Assembly: GCF_023715445.1 (NCBI RefSeq)
Contig: NZ_JAMBOD010000002.1
Span: 62,001 to 126,000, forward strand
Source of the DNA: Fictibacillus nanhaiensis
GTDB taxonomy: Bacteria > Bacillota > Bacilli > Bacillales > Fictibacillaceae
Length of the DNA: 64,000 nucleotides
Direction: 5' to 3'
The notes under the pieces were generated by a model. It was given only the letters and a program-made list of their open reading frames with translations, made no database searches and had not been told where the DNA came from. This document shows positions 1-7,199 of the stretch, piece after piece. Positions within the stretch are counted from its first letter, which is position 1; every line of letters starts with the position of its first letter. The translations under genes and the position numbers were made by a program.

Positions 1-251
1 TGGTTTTCTTCCTTTTGTTGTTTTCGCGCTTCTCCTCTTAGCTCCTGCAGAATTCGTCCTCTTACATGCAGAAAGGCATAGGAGGAGAACTGTCCTTTTT
101 TGGGATCGAATGTTTCGTAAGCTTTCCAGAGTCCTAGTAAGCCAGCTTGATAGTATTGGTCAAAGTGTGTTGTTAAGTGGTAGAGCCTGATCTGGGATTT
201 GATAAGCGGATCATACATGGAAGCAATTTGTTCAAAGGGCATTTCTTTCAA
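1..251 (-). CDS. sigma-70 family RNA polymerase sigma factor, C-terminally cut by window edge
   Basis: The visible 83 residues look like sigma region 2: after LKEMPFEQI come MYDPLIKSQI, a helix with FDQYYQAGLLGLWKAYETFD, then GQFSSYAFLHVRGRILQELR, which is the usual DxxQxxxxGLxxA plus the YAxxxIRGxI core-binding and -10 recognition segment. The start is taken as TTG at 251 because AAAAGGA lies 9 nt upstream (261-267); the first ATG, at 242, would be 18 nt from it. The gene runs off the left edge, so region 4 cannot be seen. It is divergent from the DUF1659/DUF2922 pair. It could be an alternative sigma factor of the YvrI/SigI size class; the specific member cannot be named. Confidence 0.75.
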   Translation of the reverse strand, partial: MKEMPFEQIASMYDPLIKSQIRLYHLTTHFDQYYQAGLLGLWKAYETFDPKKGQFSSYAFLHVRGRILQELRGEARKQQKEEN

Positions 252-602
252 GGGAATACATCCTTTTGGAATGTGCGCACATTCGGAAATTCCGCGGTAC
301 CCTCACTATAAAATTTGGATTTGATATGAAGCAAAGCAGCGTTTTAAAAGAGTTATCCATTGGTAATGAGCAGAACAAAAAAATTATTGTGGGATCGTTT
401 GAAAAGTTATCCACAGAATAAAGATCAGCTGACAAATTACGACATATTTTAGGCGTGATATTCTCGAAAACGGAAATTTAAATGCTGATTATTGAGTAAA
501 ACAGCATGGATTGTGGATAAATCAATAAGAAAAATTTTTTTAGGACACGTGGCTCTTTTCTCACCTTCACTGGAACTTATGAAGTGAAAGGAGGTGAGGC
601 AC
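252..602. other. intergenic region with two perfect DnaA boxes
   Basis: This 351-bp gap separates the divergent sigma factor and DUF1659 genes and should hold both promoters, although no convincing -35/-10 pair stands out. It contains two perfect DnaA boxes of the TTATNCACA type: TTATCCACA at 407-415 on the + strand and TGTGGATAA (the complement) at 512-520. No credible open reading frame was found in it. Confidence 0.5.
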
Positions 603-821
603 ATGGCAACAGCAGCTTTGATTGATTCCGCAATGCGTTTAGAGCTTGACGGCGGTTTAGACGCAGATAACAAGCCGGTGATGAAGTACAAAAACTTCGC
701 ACATGTAAAAACAACATCGACTCCTGACCAGCTAGAAGCAGTTGCGAATGCACTTGCAGGACTACAGGTGTACCCGCTCGTCATGATCAAACGAAATGAT
801 TCCTTCGCCATTCAGTCTTAA
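603..821 (+). CDS. DUF1659 family small protein
   Basis: A 72-residue protein beginning MATAALIDSAMRLELDGGLD and containing the pattern KPVMKYKNFAHVKTTST, typical of DUF1659 proteins of Bacillaceae. The ATG at 603 is chosen because AAGGAGG at 588-594 is 8 nt away; an in-frame GTG at 594 overlaps that ribosome-binding site and is unlikely. No signal peptide or membrane segment. It is followed 44 nt later by a DUF2922 gene on the same strand, and such pairs are common in this group. Function is unknown; the divergent sigma factor is a plausible but unproven partner. Confidence 0.8.
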   Translation: MATAALIDSAMRLELDGGLDADNKPVMKYKNFAHVKTTSTPDQLEAVANALAGLQVYPLVMIKRNDSFAIQS

Positions 822-865
822 TGAGTGAACAGTAAGGAAAATATAGAGGAAAGGAGGGAAATCGA

Positions 866-1084
866 ATGGCCCGAGTGCTTGAATTGCAGTTTCTTAACCA
901 GGAGAACAAAACGGTGACCATCCGTCTGGATGCACCTATCGAACCGGTTGATCCAGCTGCTGTTAACGCAGCTATGGACACGGTAATTGCCCAAAACATC
1001 TTCACTTCTTCAGGCGGAAATTATACGAGCAAAAAAGGTGCACGTATCGTTGACCGTGCAGTAAGTGACATCGATTTAGGTTAA
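866..1084 (+). CDS. DUF2922 family small protein
   Basis: A 72-residue protein with the DUF2922 pattern: MARVLELQFLNQENKTVTIR, then DAPIEPVDPAAVNAAMD and a C-terminal GARIVDRAVSDIDL. The start ATG has AAAGGAGGG just upstream (850-858). It is the second gene of a two-gene operon with the DUF1659 gene and is closed by a strong terminator at 1120-1160. No signal peptide, transmembrane segment or catalytic motif is visible. The family has no established function. Confidence 0.8.
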   Translation: MARVLELQFLNQENKTVTIRLDAPIEPVDPAAVNAAMDTVIAQNIFTSSGGNYTSKKGARIVDRAVSDIDLG

Positions 1085-1119
1085 TCACATAAAAATAAGC
1101 GACTTTAGCGACCGTAAAA

Positions 1120-1160
1120 AAACCGTCTTTAGCCGATTGTGGCAAGAGACGGTTTATTTT
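1120..1160 (+). terminator. rho-independent terminator of the DUF1659/DUF2922 operon
   Basis: AAACCGTCT (1120-1128) pairs with AGACGGTTT (1147-1155), followed by a T-rich run. It lies 36 nt after the DUF2922 stop. Confidence 0.85.
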
Positions 1161-1165
1161 TATTC

Positions 1166-1247
1166 TGTGGATAATGTTGATAATGTGGATAACTTTAGCT
1201 ATTTATACACATGGAGCAGAATTCTACCTTTCGCTACTTGTGGATAA
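1166..1247. promoter_or_regulatory. DnaA-box cluster (four perfect boxes and one near-match)
   Basis: TGTGGATAA, the complement of the DnaA box TTATCCACA, occurs at 1166-1174, 1184-1192 and 1239-1247. TTATACACA is on the + strand at 1203-1211. TGTTGATAA (one mismatch) at 1175-1183 sits exactly between the first two, so three 9-mers abut head to tail. The right-hand boxes lie inside the 3' end of the MaoC hydratase gene. Two more perfect boxes are at 407-415 and 512-520. DnaA-box clusters away from oriC are known in B. subtilis, where they affect DnaA activity and nearby transcription. Binding here is inferred from sequence only. Confidence 0.6.
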
Positions 1248-1600
1248 GTGGGGTTGGAAACGAGTAGATCGATTGTTACGGTGTCAGTTTCTAAAGCTAA
1301 AATTGTCCCTGTTATAGTGATCGTCTCCCCAACCAAAACGGGGGCACGAAACTTCATATCATACGTCTTAACCCAATAGTCTCGTTGTGTGAGGGGCTCC
1401 ACAATGGTTGAAGCGATGGCCATGGATAGCATGCCATGAATGATTTTTCCCGGGAATCCTTTTTCTTGAGCAGCTGAATCGTCAAAATGAATCGGATTAA
1501 AATCTCCAGACACGTCCCCATATTTTTTTACCATTTGCTCTGTAACTTCTATATGTAAAGGATCTAGCACTGCACCTTCTTTGAATGTCTTCGGAAGCAT
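1199..1600 (-). CDS. MaoC-type (R)-specific enoyl-CoA hydratase
   Basis: A 133-residue single hot-dog-fold protein. The hydratase motif is clear: YGDVSGDFNPIHFDD, giving the catalytic Asp (D33 region) and His five residues later, followed by the conserved GKIIHGMLSMA loop. It should hydrate trans-2-enoyl-CoA to (R)-3-hydroxyacyl-CoA or run the reverse. It is the last gene of the BirA-controlled bioY operon and lies 2 nt after the companion half-domain gene. That arrangement suggests a heterodimeric dehydratase with one catalytic and one non-catalytic hot dog. Its 3' end overlaps two DnaA boxes. The physiological substrate is unknown. Confidence 0.85.
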   Translation of the reverse strand: MLPKTFKEGAVLDPLHIEVTEQMVKKYGDVSGDFNPIHFDDSAAQEKGFPGKIIHGMLSMAIASTIVEPLTQRDYWVKTYDMKFRAPVLVGETITITGTILALETDTVTIDLLVSNPTYPQVAKGRILLHVYK

Positions 1601-1602
1601 CT

Positions 1603-1980
1603 TTATTCTGCCTCCTTCAAAAGAGTCGATTTTGCGGAAAAAACAATATCTTTATGTTTGTTTTTACCGATAAGCTCTTGGTTCAAAACGAGAAATCGAC
1701 GTCTTTTTTCTACCGAAATTAAGGAAACGGTGCATTGAAGTGTTTCTCCGATCGAGATAGGATGTTCGTAATGAAACACTTGGTCTTTATGAGTAAAAGA
1801 TTGCTCCTGAAACCACGGGACATTAATAGACTGATAAAAAATCATAGGCAGCGCTGGCGGAACTTGCTGTGAAGCTTTTTTGGAACTGCCAGAAGCTTCA
1901 TAATAAGTATTCACGAGTTCTTCTGTAACCGTTATTGAAACGGGAAGTGTCTTTGCTCCTTCCCACTGTTTAAAGTTCAT
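1603..1980 (-). CDS. MaoC-like dehydratase N-terminal-type subunit (no catalytic motif)
   Basis: A 125-residue hot-dog-like protein resembling the N-terminal MaoC-like/FAS1-type dehydratase domain: it has PPALPMIFYQSI, FHYEHPISIGETLQCTVSLI and RRRFLVLNQELI but lacks the D-x(5)-H active site. Such domains stabilise a catalytic partner, here presumably the next gene (1199-1600). It overlaps the thiolase gene by 11 nt, so translation is probably coupled. Function as a dehydratase subunit is inferred from the domain pattern and neighbour, not from a catalytic residue. Confidence 0.75.
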   Translation of the reverse strand: MNFKQWEGAKTLPVSITVTEELVNTYYEASGSSKKASQQVPPALPMIFYQSINVPWFQEQSFTHKDQVFHYEHPISIGETLQCTVSLISVEKRRRFLVLNQELIGKNKHKDIVFSAKSTLLKEAE

Positions 1981-3082
1981 CTAGGTCACACCTTTCAAAG
2001 AGTGTGGCGATTCCAAGTCCTCCGCCAATGCCTAATGTAGCTATACCAAACCGGTCTTGACCAGTCATTTCCCTGAGAAGCGATGTAACTAAAATCGCTC
2101 CAGATGCACCATATGGATGACCGAACGCGATCGCACCGCCACCCTTATTGAGCTTGTCCCACGGTATACCAAGCTCTTGAGCGGACGCGACGACTTGAGA
2201 CGAGAACGCTTCATTCAGCTCAAATAGATCAATATCGTTTATTGAAAGATTTGTTCGTTGAAATAGAGATTTTACAGCTGGAACAGGTCCGATTCCCGGC
2301 AAGTTAGGATCAACCCCTGCTGTTACAGCGTCGATGAACTTTAATTTTGGAACAAGCTGCAGCTCTTTAGCTTTTTCTTCACTCATGACGAGGACTATAG
2401 ATGCCCCGTCGTTTAAGCCGCAGGAATTTGCTGCTGTAACGGTTCCGTCTACTTTGAATGCAGGTTTTGCTCTTTTAATGATTCTTTCGATACTAGAAAG
2501 CCTCTTGATTCCTTCGTCCACAAGAGGTACATCATTTAAGGGAACTAGTTCATTTTCAAAGCGGTTTTCTTCTGCCGATTCAACGGTTCGTTTGTAGCTT
2601 AGAAGTGCATATTCATCCTGCTGTTCACGGGAGATGTTATAAGCTTCAGCAACGTTCTCGGCGCCAACACCCATATCAGGATCACCGATAGCGTCAGGAG
2701 AAAAACGGGCTCTTTTTGGAAAGGTAGAAGTACTCACAGATTCCGCACCGCCTGCTAAATAAATGTCGCCGGCGCCCGATTGAACAAGACGGCAAGCCAG
2801 ATTCACCGCTTCAAGCCCAGACCCACACTGACGATCGACTGTAAAACCTGGAACCGTCATCGGCAGACCTGCAGTTAACGCAGATAAACGTGCAAGGTTG
2901 CCGCCAGGACCTACTGTATTCCCTAAAATCACATCAGAGACCATTTCAGAAGGAACATTATTTTCTTTTAAGATGTTTTGAATCACGGCAGCTGCAAGTT
3001 TCTCAGCCTCAACATCTTTAAAATAACCGTCTTTTTTGCCGATCACCGTCCGTTTAGCGTCGATAATAACAGCTTTTCTCAT
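1970..3082 (-). CDS. yhfS: thiolase-family protein (YhfS-like) with altered second catalytic cysteine
   Basis: A 370-residue thiolase-superfamily protein matching the gene order of B. subtilis yhfS. The nucleophile is in VDRQCGSGLEA (Cys about residue 87) and the histidine in AIAFGHPYGASGA. The C-terminal motif that normally reads CIGGG in condensing or degradative thiolases is here GIGGG (LGIGGGLGIA), so the acid/base cysteine is replaced by glycine. A classical acetyl-CoA acetyltransferase assignment is therefore uncertain; a non-canonical thiolase is more likely. It overlaps the ligase gene by 4 nt and the next gene by 11 nt, so the operon is tightly coupled. It acts in the cytoplasm. Confidence 0.85.
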   Translation of the reverse strand: MRKAVIIDAKRTVIGKKDGYFKDVEAEKLAAAVIQNILKENNVPSEMVSDVILGNTVGPGGNLARLSALTAGLPMTVPGFTVDRQCGSGLEAVNLACRLVQSGAGDIYLAGGAESVSTSTFPKRARFSPDAIGDPDMGVGAENVAEAYNISREQQDEYALLSYKRTVESAEENRFENELVPLNDVPLVDEGIKRLSSIERIIKRAKPAFKVDGTVTAANSCGLNDGASIVLVMSEEKAKELQLVPKLKFIDAVTAGVDPNLPGIGPVPAVKSLFQRTNLSINDIDLFELNEAFSSQVVASAQELGIPWDKLNKGGGAIAFGHPYGASGAILVTSLLREMTGQDRFGIATLGIGGGLGIATLFERCDLDEL

Positions 3083-4557
3083 GTGCTTGATACTCCTTGG
3101 CTGTAAATCTCTTTTACTTTTGCCCGTGCTATTTTTCCGCCCGAGGTATAGGTAAATTCATTCGCATAAATAATGTGTTTTGGTACTTTAAAGACCGATA
3201 AATGCTTCCTGCAATAACGCTGTACGTCACGGGCTGTTAGTTCAGCACCCTCTTGCAGAACAATAGCGGCTGTAACCGTCTCTCCCCAATAAGAATCTGG
3301 GGTCCCGAAAACAACGACTTCTTCAATGCCTTCCATAGAATTAAGGACATTTTCGATTTCTTCCGGATAGACGTTCTGCCCGCCTGAAATCATCATGTTG
3401 TTACTTCGTCCGATGATATACAGATCACCGTCTTCGTCCAGCTTTGCAAGATCTCCAACAGTCAGCCAGCCGTTCTCATCCCGTACTTCTTTATTTGCAT
3501 CCGGACGGTTCAGATAATGCGAAAATAGCATCTCGCTTTTTACATAAAGCGTTCCGATCTCACCCGTTGTCACTTCCTCACCGTCTTTTCTTATCGACAG
3601 TTTTACATTATGAAAAGGACGGCCTACAGATAAAGGTTTCTGTTTTGTGGAGCGATGATTGATATAACTGACAAAGCTTAATTCAGAGGCACCATAAAAC
3701 TCGAATAGCTCTGTTTTTGGAAATAATGAGTTAATATTGTCTTTTAGTCCCGGCTCCCACTTCGCCCCAGAGGATATAATTTTCTTTAAATCCTGCACAT
3801 CATGTTGGGGTTTTATCTCTTTAGTCAGTGCTGCCAGCATAGTAGGTACAGCATATACAGCAGATACATGTTTTGACTCGATCTCTTTTAAAGTTTGTAA
3901 AGCTGAAAATTTAGGCAGCAGTTTAACCGTTCCACCTAAAAACAGCGTGCTCACAGCAGCAAACAAGAACAAAGAATGTACAAGCGGTCCTGGTACAAGA
4001 ATTGTGTCGTCTTCAGATAATCCGAAGTCTTCCTTGTTGCAAGCAAAGCTTTTCACCCAAGATCGATGGTTACGCACAAAGCATTTAGGAACACCGGTTG
4101 AACCTGAAGTAAAGCCCATATAAAACAGGGATTTATCAGTGATTGGTGATGTAGATTCATTGTTAGCAGCAGATTCAGTCATAACTGAATCGACAATAAC
4201 CTTATCGCTATACTGATCTAAGTGGTTCTGCAGCTTTTCGGTTGTAATAATTAAATCAGGATTACTTTGAGCTAGTCTCTCGTTCAGTTCACTTTCTTTC
4301 CATTTCAAATCAAGAGGAATGGAAATCCATCCTGCCGAGATGGCACCTAAGAAGTTTTGCAGAAGATCAATTCCGTTCGGCAAGTAGAGTGCAGCTTTTC
4401 CTTGAGATCCTTGAAATGGCATTTTCTTAAAATATGCAGCAGCCTGTTGAACGTTTTTATGAAGTTCTTGATAAGTAATTTTTTCTTCACCTAATTGAAT
4501 CGCTGTTTTATCCGGATATTGCAGAGCACTTTCTTGAATAGTATCTGTGATGAGCAC
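3079..4557 (-). CDS. yhfT: acyl-CoA synthetase (AMP-forming), YhfT-like
   Basis: An ANL-superfamily adenylate-forming ligase. The phosphate loop is YMGFTSGSTGVPKCF; downstream come FEFYGASELSF, the hinge motif GRSNNMMISGGQNVYPEEIE and the catalytic lysine region SGGKIARAKV. It should activate a carboxylic acid to an acyl-AMP and then acyl-CoA. GTG at 4557 is preferred because AGGAGG (4565-4570) is 7 nt away; an ATG at 4563 is only 1 nt from that site. It follows bioY and overlaps the thiolase gene by 4 nt, as in the B. subtilis bioY-yhfT-yhfS operon. The link to biotin suggests a fatty-acid or dicarboxylate substrate, but this is inference. Confidence 0.85.
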   Translation of the reverse strand: MLITDTIQESALQYPDKTAIQLGEEKITYQELHKNVQQAAAYFKKMPFQGSQGKAALYLPNGIDLLQNFLGAISAGWISIPLDLKWKESELNERLAQSNPDLIITTEKLQNHLDQYSDKVIVDSVMTESAANNESTSPITDKSLFYMGFTSGSTGVPKCFVRNHRSWVKSFACNKEDFGLSEDDTILVPGPLVHSLFLFAAVSTLFLGGTVKLLPKFSALQTLKEIESKHVSAVYAVPTMLAALTKEIKPQHDVQDLKKIISSGAKWEPGLKDNINSLFPKTELFEFYGASELSFVSYINHRSTKQKPLSVGRPFHNVKLSIRKDGEEVTTGEIGTLYVKSEMLFSHYLNRPDANKEVRDENGWLTVGDLAKLDEDGDLYIIGRSNNMMISGGQNVYPEEIENVLNSMEGIEEVVVFGTPDSYWGETVTAAIVLQEGAELTARDVQRYCRKHLSVFKVPKHIIYANEFTYTSGGKIARAKVKEIYSQGVSST

Positions 4558-4598
4558 AACCATTCCTCCTAAAGAAAAAGACTGCCCGGGGGGCAATC

Positions 4599-5171
4599 TT
4601 ATTGGCTGATCGTTCTGTTGCTTGTTAAAGCTGTTTGATTTTTAAATAGTCTTTGTCTTATTTTAACACCTAATGTAGCTGCGATGATAGCTTTTAGCAA
4701 GTCGCCTGGCAAGTAAGCTAATCCTGATACCGCTGCAGCTTCTAAACTGATATCCATAACAAAAGCAACTACTGGAATTCCACACAAGTAAACAAATACG
4801 ATACCTGCTGCGAAATTATATATAAAGACTTTCCACACCTGAAGTGGCCGCTTTGATTTTTCAACTAATAGTCCGATCAAGAATGCTGATAATGGCCAGC
4901 TTAGAATATATCCAGCACTCGGTCCAACGAATACACTTGCACCACCGCGGCCTCCAGCAAGTCCTGGAACTCCGGCTGCGATAACTAATAGGAAAACAAT
5001 CATACTTAAACCGCCAAGTCTGGCGCCAAGCACCACACCAGCAAGCATTACCCCTAAAGTTTGAGCGGTAATTGGCACTGGCGTAAATGGTAAAACAATC
5101 GGAGGAAGAAATCCTAATACAATCATAATTGCGGCAAATAATGCGACGTAAGTCATCTCTTTTGTTTTCAT
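4599..5171 (-). CDS. bioY: biotin transporter substrate-specific component BioY
   Basis: A 190-residue integral membrane protein of the BioY family, the S component of an ECF-type vitamin importer. It shows the family signature PFTPVPITAQTLGVMLAGVVLG, then GLAGGRGGASVFVGPSAGY and about six hydrophobic helices. The start has AGAGGTG about 8 nt upstream. It is the first gene of the operon, directly behind a perfect BirA-type palindrome at 5195-5225, so biotin should repress it. In B. subtilis the corresponding gene is yhfU (bioYB). Confidence 0.95.
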   Translation of the reverse strand: MKTKEMTYVALFAAIMIVLGFLPPIVLPFTPVPITAQTLGVMLAGVVLGARLGGLSMIVFLLVIAAGVPGLAGGRGGASVFVGPSAGYILSWPLSAFLIGLLVEKSKRPLQVWKVFIYNFAAGIVFVYLCGIPVVAFVMDISLEAAAVSGLAYLPGDLLKAIIAATLGVKIRQRLFKNQTALTSNRTISQ

Positions 5172-5194
5172 GTATAAACACCTCTGTTGTCATT

Positions 5195-5225
5195 ATGTTA
5201 ACTAATATATAATTTAAGTTAACAT
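5195..5225 (-). promoter_or_regulatory. BirA (biotin repressor) operator
   Basis: ATGTTAAC (5195-5202) and GTTAACAT (5218-5225) form a perfect inverted repeat with a 15-nt spacer, 24 nt upstream of bioY. Arm sequence and spacing match the biotin operators of Bacillus bio operons, which BirA-biotinyl-AMP binds as a dimer. It should control bioY and the four genes behind it. Confidence 0.9.
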
Positions 5226-5361
5226 TAAAACCGCTTCAATAGCAATAATTAATTAGTTTCGCTATAATTGCTTAACAAACAGAAGTTTTTCATTAACAAA
5301 AGGAAATTCTATAACAATTATGGTAAAATAGGACAAACGAAAAGAAGCTGGAGGAAAAGGC

Positions 5362-5541
5362 ATGGAATTTAAAATCGGTGATATCATTGAAACGTTCGAC
5401 GGATTAAAAGGAGAAATCACATCCTTACTGACCAATACCGCTGTGGTGGACTTTTCCGCTACAGAGAACTACGAAGAACACTTTGAAGATGCTAAGCAAG
5501 TAGTTCGTCTTACTGATATTAGACAAGTAGTAAACAGCTAA
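5362..5541 (+). CDS. DUF2187 (YkvS-like) small protein
   Basis: A 59-residue protein, MEFKIGDIIETFDGLKGEI followed by VVDFSATENYEE and a C-terminal RLTDIRQVVNS, matching the YkvS/DUF2187 family of small basic beta-barrel-like proteins in Bacillus. GGAGG lies at about 5350 with good spacing to the ATG. It is transcribed divergently from bioY and has its own terminator at 5556-5590. Function is unknown. Confidence 0.85.
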   Translation: MEFKIGDIIETFDGLKGEITSLLTNTAVVDFSATENYEEHFEDAKQVVRLTDIRQVVNS

Positions 5542-5555
5542 ATCTATATACATTC

Positions 5556-5590
5556 AAAAACAGCCTAAACTTAAATAGGCTGTTTTTATT
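5556..5590 (+). terminator. terminator after the YkvS-like gene, probably bidirectional
   Basis: AAAAACAGCCTA (5556-5567) pairs with TAGGCTGTTTTT (5576-5587). The A-run before and T-run after suit termination in both directions between convergent genes. Confidence 0.85.
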
Positions 5591-5602
5591 TTATCTATTT
5601 AC

Positions 5603-6199
5603 TTAGTAATTGTTCGTTTTATTCGACCCTGCCGAAACTGTGTCTTGTTTATTTTTTGAAGGAAAGCCTGTGTTGTAATTGCTTAAGTTGTCATTTTGTG
5701 ATGAATGGCTTGTCTCCACAGGATTTTCCGCTAGTTCTGTTCCCGCTTCCTTTAATTTTGAGCTGATGTTACCAAGCTCTCCTCGGGCTTCTTTTGCGGT
5801 CGCAAAGGCTTCGTTTGAAATTTCTTTTAGTGTGTTCATGTTTCCGAATACGTCTTTATTCACACGCTGATAAAGTTCCTGCGCATCATTAATCGCTTCC
5901 TTCAAGGTGTTGGTAGCAGTCTTGAACTGGCTGATCATCTGATCTTTCACTTCACCTGGATTCTGCTTTACTTCAGTTAACATTTTGCTTGAAGAATCCT
6001 TCAAACCTACAGCCGTATTTTTTACTTTTGTTCTCGTATTATAATCAATCAGCGCCAGGGCTCCGCCGATCAACCCTCCAATTAATACGCCTTTTAAGAG
6101 CTTGCTGTTCTGGTCACCTTGATAGTAATCATTTTGGTTTACATCATTTTGATAAAAATCATCCTGATAGATGTTTTGGGAATCCACTTTTTGTACCAT
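5603..6199 (-). CDS. YtxH-domain general-stress-type protein
   Basis: A 198-residue protein. An N-terminal region rich in Asn, Gln and Asp (about residues 1-32, QDDFYQNDVNQNDYYQ) precedes a glycine-rich hydrophobic segment KGVLIGGLIGGALALI, the signature of YtxH domains. A long Lys/Glu/Ala-rich helical region then reaches about residue 160, and the tail is Ser/Asn-rich. YtxH proteins are usually described as general-stress or gas-vesicle-like membrane-associated proteins. The extended Q/N-rich head is unusual. Monocistronic, convergent with the YkvS-like gene. Confidence 0.8.
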   Translation of the reverse strand: MVQKVDSQNIYQDDFYQNDVNQNDYYQGDQNSKLLKGVLIGGLIGGALALIDYNTRTKVKNTAVGLKDSSSKMLTEVKQNPGEVKDQMISQFKTATNTLKEAINDAQELYQRVNKDVFGNMNTLKEISNEAFATAKEARGELGNISSKLKEAGTELAENPVETSHSSQNDNLSNYNTGFPSKNKQDTVSAGSNKTNNY

Positions 6200-6368
6200 T
6201 TTGTTTCCTCCTCTGATTTTAGTTTCTTGTAACTACGATTTTCCCTTTTATATGAATGATAAACGTGTTAGTGGGTTAAAGAGCATAAGAACCATAGGCC
6301 TACTACATAATTTTCTTTAATTTTTCTCATACTATAGGAAAATTCGTGTAAGAAAGGAGATCTTTCAA

Positions 6369-6509
6369 ATGGGAAAAGACAGACAGGAGAAAAAGCTTAG
6401 AGAGTCTGGCCGTGTAGAATCGGACCGCGATCAAAGCTTGAAGTATTCAGGTGCTGCGAAAATGGAAAGCCCTGATGAAGCTCGTGTACGTAATCATCAA
6501 GATCAATAA
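6369..6509 (+). CDS. small YpzI-like protein
   Basis: A 46-residue hydrophilic protein, MGKDRQEKKLRESGRVESDR followed by QSLKYSGAAKMESPDEAR. The pattern resembles the YpzI family of short Bacillus proteins, but recognition is from memory and moderate. AAAGGAGA at 6354-6360 is 8 nt before the ATG and a strong terminator follows at 6515-6551, so this is a real monocistronic gene. Function unknown. Confidence 0.75.
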   Translation: MGKDRQEKKLRESGRVESDRDQSLKYSGAAKMESPDEARVRNHQDQ

Positions 6510-6514
6510 ACAGC

Positions 6515-6551
6515 AAAACGCTTAGGAATCAGTTAATCCTAAGCGTTTTTT
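6515..6551 (+). terminator. terminator, bidirectional between convergent genes
   Basis: AAAACGCTTAGGA (6515-6527) pairs with TCCTAAGCGTTTT (6537-6549) and runs into a T tract; it abuts the stop of the convergent DUF1648 gene. Confidence 0.9.
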
Positions 6552-7050
6552 ATTTAAGTTTTATGGATCTGACAATAAAAAAAGCAATGGTACCTGTAAT
6601 TCCAATTATAAATATAGGTAAGTCCCACAAACTGAGGTTATTATTATGGCCATTTGCTATTTGCCCGCTTACCCAGCTCATATACACAAAGAAAATCAGG
6701 ATTTCGTTTTTTAATATATTTATCATCATCCGAGCATTTTTATATTGTCTCTCTGCATTTTCATCAGTCAGATACAGATAGTTATAAATATGAGGAAACT
6801 TTTCGATGATCGTGAGAAGAACCCACGTTATGAGACCAACCACAAGCAGAATCCATAAATGATTCTTGCTTCCCCAGCCATCTGGCTCCCCTGCGGCATT
6901 AAAGTGAATCGGCACTGTATCAGGAATGGATGACCACTGAATGATGAGGTTCCCAGCACTAGCTATAAATAATATAATCCCTGCGAGATCCAGGACATTC
7001 TCAAGAAACGTTCTTGGAATTATCAGTTTCGGGCGATTTTCGTAAATCAC
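6550..7050 (-). CDS. DUF1648 domain membrane protein
   Basis: A 166-residue protein with four hydrophobic segments (about 15-38, 68-84, 112-130, 140-160). The DUF1648 signature lies between the first two: WSSIPDTVPIHFNAAGEPDGWGSK. DUF1648 occurs in SdpI-like immunity proteins and in stand-alone membrane proteins. The SdpI C-terminal domain is absent, so this is the short form. GTG at 7050 is used because GAGGAGGTGG is 7 nt upstream. Function unknown. Confidence 0.8.
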   Translation of the reverse strand: MIYENRPKLIIPRTFLENVLDLAGIILFIASAGNLIIQWSSIPDTVPIHFNAAGEPDGWGSKNHLWILLVVGLITWVLLTIIEKFPHIYNYLYLTDENAERQYKNARMMINILKNEILIFFVYMSWVSGQIANGHNNNLSLWDLPIFIIGITGTIAFFIVRSIKLK

Positions 7051-7199
7051 GCACCATCCACCTCCTCAACTCTTCATACGTTTTTTTCCAGTTAAAGTTT
7101 CAGTTAAAAAAGTTCATTATTGGCGTGAAGTTGTCTGGTTTGGTGTCAGCTTTTTCGTTTTTTTAATCATCCGTATTTCTGAACACTTCCTCCTATGGT

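Noticed and set aside
449-811. A 120-codon minus-strand frame covering the DUF1659 gene
   Set aside because: It lies opposite a DUF1659 gene with a strong ribosome-binding site and shows no family features of its own.
3079-4563. ATG 4563 as the start of the acyl-CoA ligase
   Set aside because: It lies 1 nt from AGGAGG; GTG 4557 has the proper 7-nt spacing.
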